This document shows, piece by piece, positions 6,162 through 13,592 of a stretch of 22,211 bases of DNA (its first letter is position 1; every line of letters starts with the position of its first letter). The notes below the pieces were generated by a model. It did no database searches. It saw only the letters and a list, made by a program, of their open reading frames with translations, and had not been told where the DNA came from. This stretch comes from Massiliimalia sp964370215 (GTDB taxonomy: Bacteria; Bacillota; Clostridia; Oscillospirales; Ruminococcaceae), in contig CAYJIM010000037.1 of assembly GCA_964370215.1 (NCBI GenBank), positions 1-22,211 on the forward strand. Reading direction: 5' to 3'. The position numbers were made by a program, and so were the translations under genes.

Positions 6162-7019
6162 TTACCCCTCAATTTCGTTCATTTGAGCGGTCAGCAGGGT
6201 GTTTTGTTCCTGTATGTCAGCGATGTTTTGCAAGAGGATTGTCTTGTCGCCCTCCAGACCGTGCACCTCTTGGCTGTAAAGGGTGATGCGGTTTTCCGCT
6301 TCTGTCTTTTCTGTGCCGGTGAGGAGTGACAACCCTTGCTCGATCGCCTCGATCCGATCTTCGTAAGCGACAAGGTCGGCATCGATCTCCTCGATGGTGG
6401 CTTGCAGTTCCTTGATCTGCAATTCATGGATGGCGATGTCACTTTGGATCGATCCCTTGACATAGGCAAGATCGCTTTTCGGTTCTTTGGAAAGTTCGGC
6501 TGTCTGTGCAAGGGTTGGGTCACAGAAAAAAGTGGACGTGTAGGTGACAACGTCACTTTGTCCCACAAGCAAGTCCACCGTCAAGGAAACCTGTGTGGCA
6601 TGGTTGACGTCATCCAGTTGGAGCACCATGAGGTTGTCGCTGTTGTACATGACACGGACATCCACCTGTCGGTTCTGCTCGTCCTTTGCGGTGACAAAAT
6701 AAGAGTACTCTTCGGTGACATAATCATTGGACTTTTTGAACTCCACTTCCATTACGTTTTGTGCCTTGTCATAGTCCCACCGTTTGAGGGTCATGGTCGA
6801 TTCTGTTGTGAAGATATGTTCCTGTCCCAGTGGGGAATGGACAGGTGGATCGGTCGGCATCCACATGGGTGAGGTCAAAAAGACGACAAAGCCTAAGATG
6901 AAAAAGAGTACACCGCCAATATACACCATTCTGGATTCACGGTGGTGGCTTTTTATCGTGGTCTTTGGTGTTGTCGTCACCTGTTCACGGATCTGTTCAA
7001 TGGTCGTTTCAAGATTCAT
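6162..7019 (-). CDS. Membrane protein with extracytoplasmic domain and coiled coil
   Basis: I do not recognise the family. The 285-residue product has a cytoplasmic N terminus, one membrane helix at about residues 32-50 (VYIGGVLFFILGFVVFL), then a probable beta-rich domain facing outward (about 60-170) and a long coiled coil (about 190-285) with heptad-like Ile/Leu/Glu spacing (ELQIKELQATIEEIDADL). It starts 12 nt after the upstream lipoprotein gene with AAAGGAG in between, so the two are co-transcribed. The bitopic layout with a beta domain fits a scaffold part of a conjugation channel, but that is inference from position. Its stop lies only 7 nt from the last inverted repeat of the putative oriT. 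Confidence 0.75.
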   Translation of the reverse strand: MNLETTIEQIREQVTTTPKTTIKSHHRESRMVYIGGVLFFILGFVVFLTSPMWMPTDPPVHSPLGQEHIFTTESTMTLKRWDYDKAQNVMEVEFKKSNDYVTEEYSYFVTAKDEQNRQVDVRVMYNSDNLMVLQLDDVNHATQVSLTVDLLVGQSDVVTYTSTFFCDPTLAQTAELSKEPKSDLAYVKGSIQSDIAIHELQIKELQATIEEIDADLVAYEDRIEAIEQGLSLLTGTEKTEAENRITLYSQEVHGLEGDKTILLQNIADIQEQNTLLTAQMNEIEG

Positions 7020-7031
7020 AAAAACTCCTTT

Positions 7032-7586
7032 CTACTGGAATGCAGGGGCAAGATTGGTGTAAGTGAGTTGTTCATTGATCGGCATATCGTCAATGAGAAA
7101 CCTCTCATTCGATGGGACAAGCTCGAACAACAGCAGATAGTTTGTGGTGTTCGGGGTGTCTTGGAACAGGGTGTTGACCGACAGCAAAGCGGTGACCTGT
7201 AGCGACCCATCGGGGCGAGGGGCAGAAGCAAATAAGGCAAGATCTTGTATTTCTGATTGGTAGGTGACCGTTTCCACCTTTGCATCTTCTGGATGCACCA
7301 CTGCAAATCGGTTTTTTGCCTTGTCGGTGAAGTGGACGGAATATTCCTCGAAGCGTGCCACGGCATCGAAGTCACCACCGCCAAAGGTGTAGTAGCTTTG
7401 GACAAAGTCTTCTACCACCGTCAATGCGGTTGTGGTGTCGTCTGTGGGTTCGGTGGGAAGTACCACCACCGATGGCTCGGAAAAAGTACTCTCCGGCACA
7501 ACGACAGGATCGGGGGTTTTGGTACACCCAACACATAAAAAAAGGACAAGTGCTACAGCACCTGTCCGACATAATGATCTATTCAA
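7032..7586 (-). CDS. Lipoprotein, possibly VirB8/TcpC-like
   Basis: A 184-residue protein with a lipoprotein signal ending FLCVGC (Cys21 as the lipidated residue), a Pro/Thr-rich linker, and a domain starting about residue 52 with ALTVVEDFVQSYYTFGGGDF. That opening helix followed by beta strands resembles the NTF2-like fold of VirB8 and TcpC, structural proteins of type IV secretion channels. The match is by pattern only. Translation appears to start at a TTG (7586) with AAGGA about 10 nt upstream. A strong terminator-like hairpin lies between this gene and the peptidoglycan hydrolase gene before it, so expression may need read-through or its own promoter in the 154-nt spacer. Confidence 0.7.
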   Translation of the reverse strand: MNRSLCRTGAVALVLFLCVGCTKTPDPVVVPESTFSEPSVVVLPTEPTDDTTTALTVVEDFVQSYYTFGGGDFDAVARFEEYSVHFTDKAKNRFAVVHPEDAKVETVTYQSEIQDLALFASAPRPDGSLQVTALLSVNTLFQDTPNTTNYLLLFELVPSNERFLIDDMPINEQLTYTNLAPAFQ

Positions 7587-7703
7587 TTGTAAGTCATCCT
7601 TTCGTTACCGATTGTTGTTGACCAATGGGGTCATATGGTATATACTAATATTATTAAGTATATTGAATCATCCATCGCACCGCCTTTTTCGAGGGGGACG
7701 AGC

Positions 7704-7737
7704 AAAAAACCTGTCACTTTACTGTGGCAGGTTTTTT
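7704..7737. terminator. Strong intrinsic terminator within the transfer region
   Basis: AAAAAACCTGTCAC (7704-7717) pairs with GTGGCAGGTTTTTT (7724-7737) with one G-T wobble and a 6-nt loop. A-run and T-run flanks allow it to work in both directions. It begins only 4 nt after the end of the peptidoglycan hydrolase gene on the minus strand. The remaining spacer to the next gene (7587-7703) contains an AT-rich ATACT/AGTAT palindrome but no convincing promoter. Confidence 0.85.
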
Positions 7738-7740
7738 GTT

Positions 7741-8922
7741 TTACTGTCCATACACAATATTGATCAATGGGGCAGGGTCAATCGGTGTCCCATCCGGCTC
7801 CATGATTTCAAAGTGTAAGTGAGAACCATAGGAGTGTCCTGTGTTGCCCATCAGTGCCACAATATCCCCTTGATTTACCATGTCACCTGCCTGTACCAAT
7901 ACTTTGGTGCAGTGGGCATACAGGGTGTAATACCCATCCGCATGACGGATTTTGAGGTAGTTTCCATAACCGCCCTCATCCCACCGTACATACACCACTT
8001 CTCCAGACTGGGAAGCCAGTAGCGGTGTGCCTTCTGCATTGGCAAGGTCGATTCCCTCATGTGGTCGGGTGACACCACCCAAGGTACGCATACCAAACCG
8101 AGAGGTGAAAGAAGAACCGGGACAAGGATGGATAAAGCCGGAACTGTTCGGGAGCAGAAGCGTGATGTTAAACAGTTTCATATGCTCTATGATCTTTCCT
8201 GCATACCCTGTGTCACCGTAAATGCTCCACCCCAGTTTTTGCTTTTGCATTTCGGAAAATTCAACGGCATTTTCGGGAGAATAGCCACCGTATTTGTCCA
8301 CCGCCCAACCGATGTACCCAGACCCAAAGTTGTACCCCTGTAGGGCGAGCTTCAACGTCTCGGTGTCATCGGGGGAGGTGACCCCTGCAATTTTTAAACA
8401 AGCTGCTAAATACTGCACCCCACATTCGATCGAGTAGATGGGATCGGTGATCCCATTCGGAGAGTTGGGGTAAAGGGTGTTGTATCCGCATTCACTTGAC
8501 TGCATCGGATCAAGTCCACGTCCGCCCGATTCCTGTACCATCACCGCCTTGATGACGTTGACGTATTCAGAAATCCCATACAGCTCTGCATATTCCGTGA
8601 TGACTGCATGATAGGTGTTGACCTGTTGGGCATTGGGGTTGTCGCTGACCTGTTGTTGTGTCATGAGTACTTGGAAAATGACCGATGCCACAAGGATATT
8701 GATGATAAAGATGTTGCCAATCATCCAGATGGCATAGGCTATCCCCCCGATGATGTAAGGGGCATAGGGGGCGAGCTGTTCGGCAAGTTTTGCAGACAGC
8801 TGTGAGGTCGCCATGGAAAGTACGGCACTACCGGCATTTCTGGCATCCTCTACCGCTGTTTGCACCGCTTGGTCACGCAGTTGCATCGTCTTTGAATCGT
8901 TTTCACGAATCGAGGTATTCAT
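7741..8922 (-). CDS. Membrane-anchored peptidoglycan hydrolase: lysozyme-like plus M23 peptidase
   Basis: This enzyme opens the wall so that the conjugation channel can cross it (VirB1-like role). It is 393 residues long, with a cytoplasmic segment, a membrane helix at about 57-88, and a lysozyme-like transglycosylase domain at about 103-250 with likely catalytic Glu131 in MVQESGG and the downstream ALQGYNFG element. A Gly/Pro linker leads to an M23 endopeptidase domain at about 265-390 with zinc ligands His288 and Asp292 (RPHEGIDLA), His337 (YAHC) and His370 (HLHFE). The lysozyme half resembles the CwlT family of Gram-positive conjugative elements; in Tn916 CwlT the second domain is NlpC/P60, here it is M23. 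The start codon shares one base with the virB4 stop (TAATG) after GGAGG, so translation is coupled. Confidence 0.92.
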   Translation of the reverse strand: MNTSIRENDSKTMQLRDQAVQTAVEDARNAGSAVLSMATSQLSAKLAEQLAPYAPYIIGGIAYAIWMIGNIFIINILVASVIFQVLMTQQQVSDNPNAQQVNTYHAVITEYAELYGISEYVNVIKAVMVQESGGRGLDPMQSSECGYNTLYPNSPNGITDPIYSIECGVQYLAACLKIAGVTSPDDTETLKLALQGYNFGSGYIGWAVDKYGGYSPENAVEFSEMQKQKLGWSIYGDTGYAGKIIEHMKLFNITLLLPNSSGFIHPCPGSSFTSRFGMRTLGGVTRPHEGIDLANAEGTPLLASQSGEVVYVRWDEGGYGNYLKIRHADGYYTLYAHCTKVLVQAGDMVNQGDIVALMGNTGHSYGSHLHFEIMEPDGTPIDPAPLINIVYGQ

Positions 8923-11375
8923 TAAGCACCTCCACTGTAGAGTTGTAACTCTTGTTTGGAGACTTCCACCTTAAAGCGGATGGTGGACATCCCACTAATG
9001 ACAAGCAAGCATTCCCCCTGTTCAAAGAGTGGGATCTCGTCCAGATCCGTTTCGGTGAGTTCCCCACGGAATGCCGTTTCCAATACCTCACGGCTTTCTG
9101 TCCCTTGTCGGAAGATGAACTTGTATTGTGAGAGGGAAAGGAGCGAACGGATGGCAGATACCCCTGCGGAATCTGCACTTTCGGGGAATAGGTCGGTGAC
9201 ACGTTGGGTGGCAAACAAAATCCCCCCAAAGTACTTTCTACCCTCACGCACATAGTCGTTGAGAAAGTCCACCGCATGGGTTTTCTTTGCATTGATGAAT
9301 TGGTGTGCTTCGTCCATGTAGATCATGTACTTGGTCGCCTGTTCAATCGAGATCTCGCCCTTATCAAAGCGATCCTTGGATGCACCACCTATGGTAATCA
9401 GTCCATCCCACAACAGCGAAAGGGAGCTGAACAGTTGTGCATCGAAGATGGTGTCGCCAAACTGCTTTAAGTTTGCCACATCGAAGAACACCAATTGCTC
9501 ATGGCTAAAGTCGCTGATGGAGGAATGCCCATTGAACACCTGTCCGTAGTTTTGGATCAAGTTCTTGATGATCAGTTCAATACGCTCCACCCTGCTGAAA
9601 TGTTCGGGGGAAATGTCCTCACGTCGTAAGCGTTTGTCGATGTCGCTGTAAATGTCTTGTTGAATGATGGTCAGCAGATCAGACCAGATGGGATAGTCGG
9701 TGGCAGGTCGCCCTGTAATCGGTTCGGAAGAGTCCTCGTCAAATCCCATGTGCACCCGATACAGTTCACGCAAGAGGATCTCCAGTTCTGCAAGGTCGTA
9801 CTCGTCACAGTTGGGAGACAAGAACCGATAAAAGGTGGAAACTTTTGCAATGTGCTTTAAGAAACTGGAACTGTCTGTTTCATGGGTTTTGTACACCTGT
9901 AAGGCATTCAAAAAGCCGTCTGTGCCGTCCAGTTTTATCATCTTACCGCCATAGTTGTTGATGAGGTTGTCAAACTCACTGTTGGTGGCATAGCCACGCA
10001 CAAAGTTGCCACTGATGGCATCGAGCTTGATACAGCGTTTCATCGTGGTGGATTTACCCGACCCCATCGTCCCCATGATGACCCCACAATAAGACAAGCG
10101 TTGTTTGTCCTTGTGAAAGCGATCCAGTTTCACCGCCCCATGGGTTTTGGTGTACCCCATGTAAAATCCCAACGGATCATCCAAACTGGAGAAGTGATAA
10201 GGGTGACCGGTTGCCAACGCTTCAGAGGAGATGGACTTTCCTTTTCGGGCATGTATGAGCTTGCTTTGTTCGGTGGCAGACAAAAATAAGGATCGCCATT
10301 GCCACTGACTTTCGTCTAAGTACACCCCTGCTTTGAATCCCAATGACTGCAAGTGGGATAGGGTGGAGGAGATGTCCTCTTCAATGCCGTGCAACGTCTT
10401 GTGAAAGAGGAAAATGCGGATGGTGACCGACTTCATGACTTCCCCCATCGAGGTCATCGATTCATAGACATTCGACAATTGGTTGTAAACCTTTTGGGCA
10501 TCCATCCGTTCGGTGGTGTATCTTGCATCGGCATACCGCCCTGCTTGTTCCTCCAAACTCTTGTTGATGTTGCGGATCGTCTGGTAACGGTCGGTGTTTG
10601 CAATGTCAATGGTCACAATGGAATTGTCAAACAAGGTCAGATCCGACAGCCAGTTGAATGCCACATGGTCGGGGTAGTCGGACACATGGATACAGGCTTC
10701 GTAGCCGTCCCCCTTTTTGATGACACGCTGATCCCCAAAGGACAAATTGAACTGCGGTTGGATGTACTGGAGCAAGGCATGGTTGTATTTCTTGCCTTTG
10801 GGGATACCGTGCGGAATGTAGGTCGGACGCAGGGTGGCAAGGTCGCTGTTCATGTTGCACATCTTATGGAGAATCTGGGTTTTCTTTTCAAAGGTCAGCT
10901 CCGATGTCAAGCGGTAGCGTGTCAAATAGGTGCTGATCGTTTCGACAAAGCGTTTGTACTGCTTGTCGTCCTTGGCAAACAAAAAAAGGTAAAACTCCCG
11001 TTCAAAGAGTTGGGTGCGTGCCTTTTGGAGCACCTCCTTTTCAATGGCAAGATCCGCTTGATAGATCGGGTTGTCGGTGCTTGATAACAGTCCTGTCACA
11101 TAGTCCACTTGGGTGAAGGTGTCGACAGGAAAGTTGAACGACACGATCTTTAAGTCACCGCCAAACGACTTGAAGAGATTGGCAAAACCGATGATGTCAA
11201 ACTCGATGTCGTAATCTTTGGCAGAATTCAAGTCCTTACTGGTGATCTTGAAAATATCCAACAGTCCTGTTTTGGTCACGATCGCCCCATCGGGACGATA
11301 GTCCAGAATGGGGAGGAGGTCGGTTGTGGCAGAAAGGTTTTTTTGTGCCGGTGTTTTTTTCTTTTTCGCAAACAA
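8922..11375 (-). CDS. virB4: VirB4-family conjugation ATPase
   Basis: The cytoplasmic motor of the type IV secretion system, 817 residues. The N-terminal VirB4 domain (about 15-400) is followed by the ATPase domain: Walker A GTMGSGKST at 435-443, Walker B MIYMDEAHQ at about 685-693, and the following GRKYFGGILFATQ region characteristic of the VirB4/TraE family. Length is normal for the family. Translation starts at a TTG at 11375, 1 nt after the stop of the small membrane protein gene, with AGGAG about 10 nt upstream inside that gene. The next gene begins in its stop codon. It is the clearest single marker that this is a conjugation locus. Confidence 0.96.
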   Translation of the reverse strand: MFAKKKKTPAQKNLSATTDLLPILDYRPDGAIVTKTGLLDIFKITSKDLNSAKDYDIEFDIIGFANLFKSFGGDLKIVSFNFPVDTFTQVDYVTGLLSSTDNPIYQADLAIEKEVLQKARTQLFEREFYLFLFAKDDKQYKRFVETISTYLTRYRLTSELTFEKKTQILHKMCNMNSDLATLRPTYIPHGIPKGKKYNHALLQYIQPQFNLSFGDQRVIKKGDGYEACIHVSDYPDHVAFNWLSDLTLFDNSIVTIDIANTDRYQTIRNINKSLEEQAGRYADARYTTERMDAQKVYNQLSNVYESMTSMGEVMKSVTIRIFLFHKTLHGIEEDISSTLSHLQSLGFKAGVYLDESQWQWRSLFLSATEQSKLIHARKGKSISSEALATGHPYHFSSLDDPLGFYMGYTKTHGAVKLDRFHKDKQRLSYCGVIMGTMGSGKSTTMKRCIKLDAISGNFVRGYATNSEFDNLINNYGGKMIKLDGTDGFLNALQVYKTHETDSSSFLKHIAKVSTFYRFLSPNCDEYDLAELEILLRELYRVHMGFDEDSSEPITGRPATDYPIWSDLLTIIQQDIYSDIDKRLRREDISPEHFSRVERIELIIKNLIQNYGQVFNGHSSISDFSHEQLVFFDVANLKQFGDTIFDAQLFSSLSLLWDGLITIGGASKDRFDKGEISIEQATKYMIYMDEAHQFINAKKTHAVDFLNDYVREGRKYFGGILFATQRVTDLFPESADSAGVSAIRSLLSLSQYKFIFRQGTESREVLETAFRGELTETDLDEIPLFEQGECLLVISGMSTIRFKVEVSKQELQLYSGGA

Positions 11376-11376
11376 A

Positions 11377-11685
11377 TTAAGTCAACTCCTCTCGGTCGAT
11401 GGAATGGTATACTTGATGGGGTTTTAGGATGAGGTACAACAATACATGGTAGGTCTTTTTCCCTGCATTGTTGTTGCCGGCAGGGAGGAGCAAAAAGAGA
11501 ATGAGCAGTCCGATAAAGACAAGATAGGGGAGCGACAACATCGGGTGCACCATCGATTGAAACTGAATCAATACACTGAACAGCAAAAACCCGACAATGA
11601 GGTCGGTCGCTGACAAAAACTTATTGAAACGGACTTCACTGTCAATTTCTCTTGGAATGATGTGCTTGAAGTTGCGTTGAATCAT
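11377..11685 (-). CDS. Small conjugation membrane protein (DUF5592-like, VirB3 position)
   Basis: A 102-residue protein with the opening IPREIDSEVRFNKFLSATDL that I associate with the DUF5592 group found in Firmicutes conjugation loci. Two membrane helices follow (about 26-45 and 52-68), then a short basic cytoplasmic tail. In other type IV systems a two-helix protein in this place, directly before virB4, is VirB3 or PrgI, which anchors VirB4 to the membrane; by position this one probably does the same. It overlaps the preceding gene by 4 nt (ATGA) and ends 1 nt before the virB4 start. Confidence 0.8.
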   Translation of the reverse strand: MIQRNFKHIIPREIDSEVRFNKFLSATDLIVGFLLFSVLIQFQSMVHPMLSLPYLVFIGLLILFLLLPAGNNNAGKKTYHVLLYLILKPHQVYHSIDREELT

Positions 11686-13592
11686 TTTTGAAACCGTCCT
11701 TTCTTGGGTTGTAAGGGTGGGTCATTTTTGGGTGGCGGTGTGGTGTTTGGTTGTCGTTCTACTCGTCCGCTATCCAATCCACCTTTCCGCTCTGTGCTGT
11801 AGGTCTGATGGATCATTGAGGGTCTGGCAGTCGATGGTGTCGGTGGCGGTGTCGATCTCCCCTCATTGGACTGTGCATGGAGGGTCGGGGTCGCTTTATC
11901 TGGGTGGTGATGATTGACAGGGGTGGCAGGGGTTGTCTGATGAATCGATGCTGTTTGTGCCGGTACTGTTGAATCTTTGGACGGTGTCGGGTTGCTGTGC
12001 ACCCCTTGTTCTCCATAGGATTGTGCGTGGACACCCTCTACAGCGGAACTACTGCCACCCGATGGGCGGTCGTTACTCCCTTGCTCTGCATACCACTGGG
12101 CAAAGTCCTGTTGTCCTGTTGTGGTCTGCTCTGCACCCACTGCTTGACGGTCTTTGCCTTGCTGTTCCTGTCCTGCTTGGCTGTCCACAGAAGCGTTGGA
12201 GGGTTGCTCTGCACCGTTCTTTTGTTCCTGTCCGTTTACCGTCTGGTTCATCGTGGAGTTGTCCACGTTGGTATTGGAGGACTGGTCAAAGAGGTTGTCA
12301 CGAGAAAAGCCGTATTCATTGGTGGCATTGTCTGGGGTTGTTTGGTTGCCCCCATTTAAAATACCGTGATCCGCACCGGCAGTACTGCCGACTTTTTTCT
12401 TACCGGCATTTGCTTTGACTTTTTTGCCGGTGTCGATCGCTTTGCTACCCAATGCACCGATGGCTTTTGCAGAATCGGTGATCATGCGACCGCCGGAATA
12501 TAATTGAGACAAGAATGTCCCACCCGAAGCGATCCCACCATCGATCCCTAAAATCTTTTGGATGATGTTCGGTCCATCGATCATTGCCCACGCAAAGCCT
12601 AATAGGGCAACGACCAGAGGGAATCCCTCGAGGGTGGAAGCGATCCACGACACCCCATACACAAAGACACGGAATATCAAGCTGACACAGATGAGCACCA
12701 AAAAGAGGTTGAGAATTTCAGAAAAAGCCTTTTTCATCCGCTGTCCTGTAGAGAGATCGAGGGGGGCGACAAACAGAATGAAAATACTGCTATACCCCAA
12801 TTCAAAGATGATCTTTGCCACTTTCAATCCACTGAATCCCAACGCTATAACAATGGCAAGTAGCGACCCGATGATGACAAACCAATCGATCTTAAAGCGG
12901 TAGTAGTACTGGGAGAACAGCTCCCAACCAAACAAGCCGTTTTCCAACTTCTTTGTCGTGTACTCCCCATCCGATCCCACCACCAACTCGTACTGAAACA
13001 GTTCTTTGTTGATGGTGTCATTCGGATCCATGAGCTCTAATGGGTTGAGGTGTTGGGTCTTGTCGACACTGATCTGGTTTTTGTTGTCCAGTGCCGCTTG
13101 GGAAAAATTTTGTTCGTCATAGTAAGCCAGATCCTCCACCCCACCCGAGATGATGGATGTGGCAATGCTGATACCACTTTCCTCATCGGTAAAGCTAAAG
13201 GTGTTGACGGCTGTTTGTGTCATGTTACCCATCGTGGACATGAAGGTCGGCAGGGCGGTGACAATCATAATAAAGGCAATGAGATTCAATGGGATCTGGG
13301 ACTTTTTTTCGGAGCGATTGAACAGCAGTTGAATGCCCAGTAGCACAATTCCCACGAAGAGCAATGCCCAGATCAAGGGGTTGAGCGATGAGGTCAAGGC
13401 TTGCATCGGTGCGGAATCAAAGAAAAAGAGATTGTTTAGCAAGGTATTGACAGTACTTTCCGCACTGGTGACCAGTTGTTCCAAAAACCACACCAACCCC
13501 CACAGTAGCAACCTTGTCGTGTAAGCGACAGGGTCGTTGTGGTCGGTGAGGATCGCTTGGTACTGTTCTAATTGTAAGATGGTATCGGTCAA
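11682..13592 (-). CDS. VirB6/TrbL-like polytopic channel protein with long hydrophilic tail
   Basis: The first ~340 of 636 residues carry about six membrane helices (for example around 65-90, 98-120, 228-275, 285-312 and 318-335), the layout of VirB6/TrbL inner-membrane channel proteins. Residues about 345-636 form a low-complexity, Gln/Ser/Thr/Pro-rich tail with several His-Pro clusters and a basic end (PKKGRFQK). Translation starts at a TTG at 13592, 9 nt after AGGAGG; start and stop of the neighbouring coupling-protein gene overlap by 4 nt. The tail is longer than the minimal family member and contains no domain I can name. In VirB6-type proteins such tails can reach other channel parts or the cell surface. 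Confidence 0.85.
   Translation of the reverse strand: MTDTILQLEQYQAILTDHNDPVAYTTRLLLWGLVWFLEQLVTSAESTVNTLLNNLFFFDSAPMQALTSSLNPLIWALLFVGIVLLGIQLLFNRSEKKSQIPLNLIAFIMIVTALPTFMSTMGNMTQTAVNTFSFTDEESGISIATSIISGGVEDLAYYDEQNFSQAALDNKNQISVDKTQHLNPLELMDPNDTINKELFQYELVVGSDGEYTTKKLENGLFGWELFSQYYYRFKIDWFVIIGSLLAIVIALGFSGLKVAKIIFELGYSSIFILFVAPLDLSTGQRMKKAFSEILNLFLVLICVSLIFRVFVYGVSWIASTLEGFPLVVALLGFAWAMIDGPNIIQKILGIDGGIASGGTFLSQLYSGGRMITDSAKAIGALGSKAIDTGKKVKANAGKKKVGSTAGADHGILNGGNQTTPDNATNEYGFSRDNLFDQSSNTNVDNSTMNQTVNGQEQKNGAEQPSNASVDSQAGQEQQGKDRQAVGAEQTTTGQQDFAQWYAEQGSNDRPSGGSSSAVEGVHAQSYGEQGVHSNPTPSKDSTVPAQTASIHQTTPATPVNHHHPDKATPTLHAQSNEGRSTPPPTPSTARPSMIHQTYSTERKGGLDSGRVERQPNTTPPPKNDPPLQPKKGRFQK

Noticed and set aside
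6336..6872. Plus-strand open frame of 178 codons, and similar long plus-strand frames at 11933-12418 and 19091-19996
   Set aside because: Each is a shadow of a well-supported minus-strand gene; none has a domain or a convincing start.
10389..11084. Plus-strand open frame of 231 codons
   Set aside because: Lies antisense inside virB4, whose domains are intact and family-typical. No supporting ribosome site or recognisable product.
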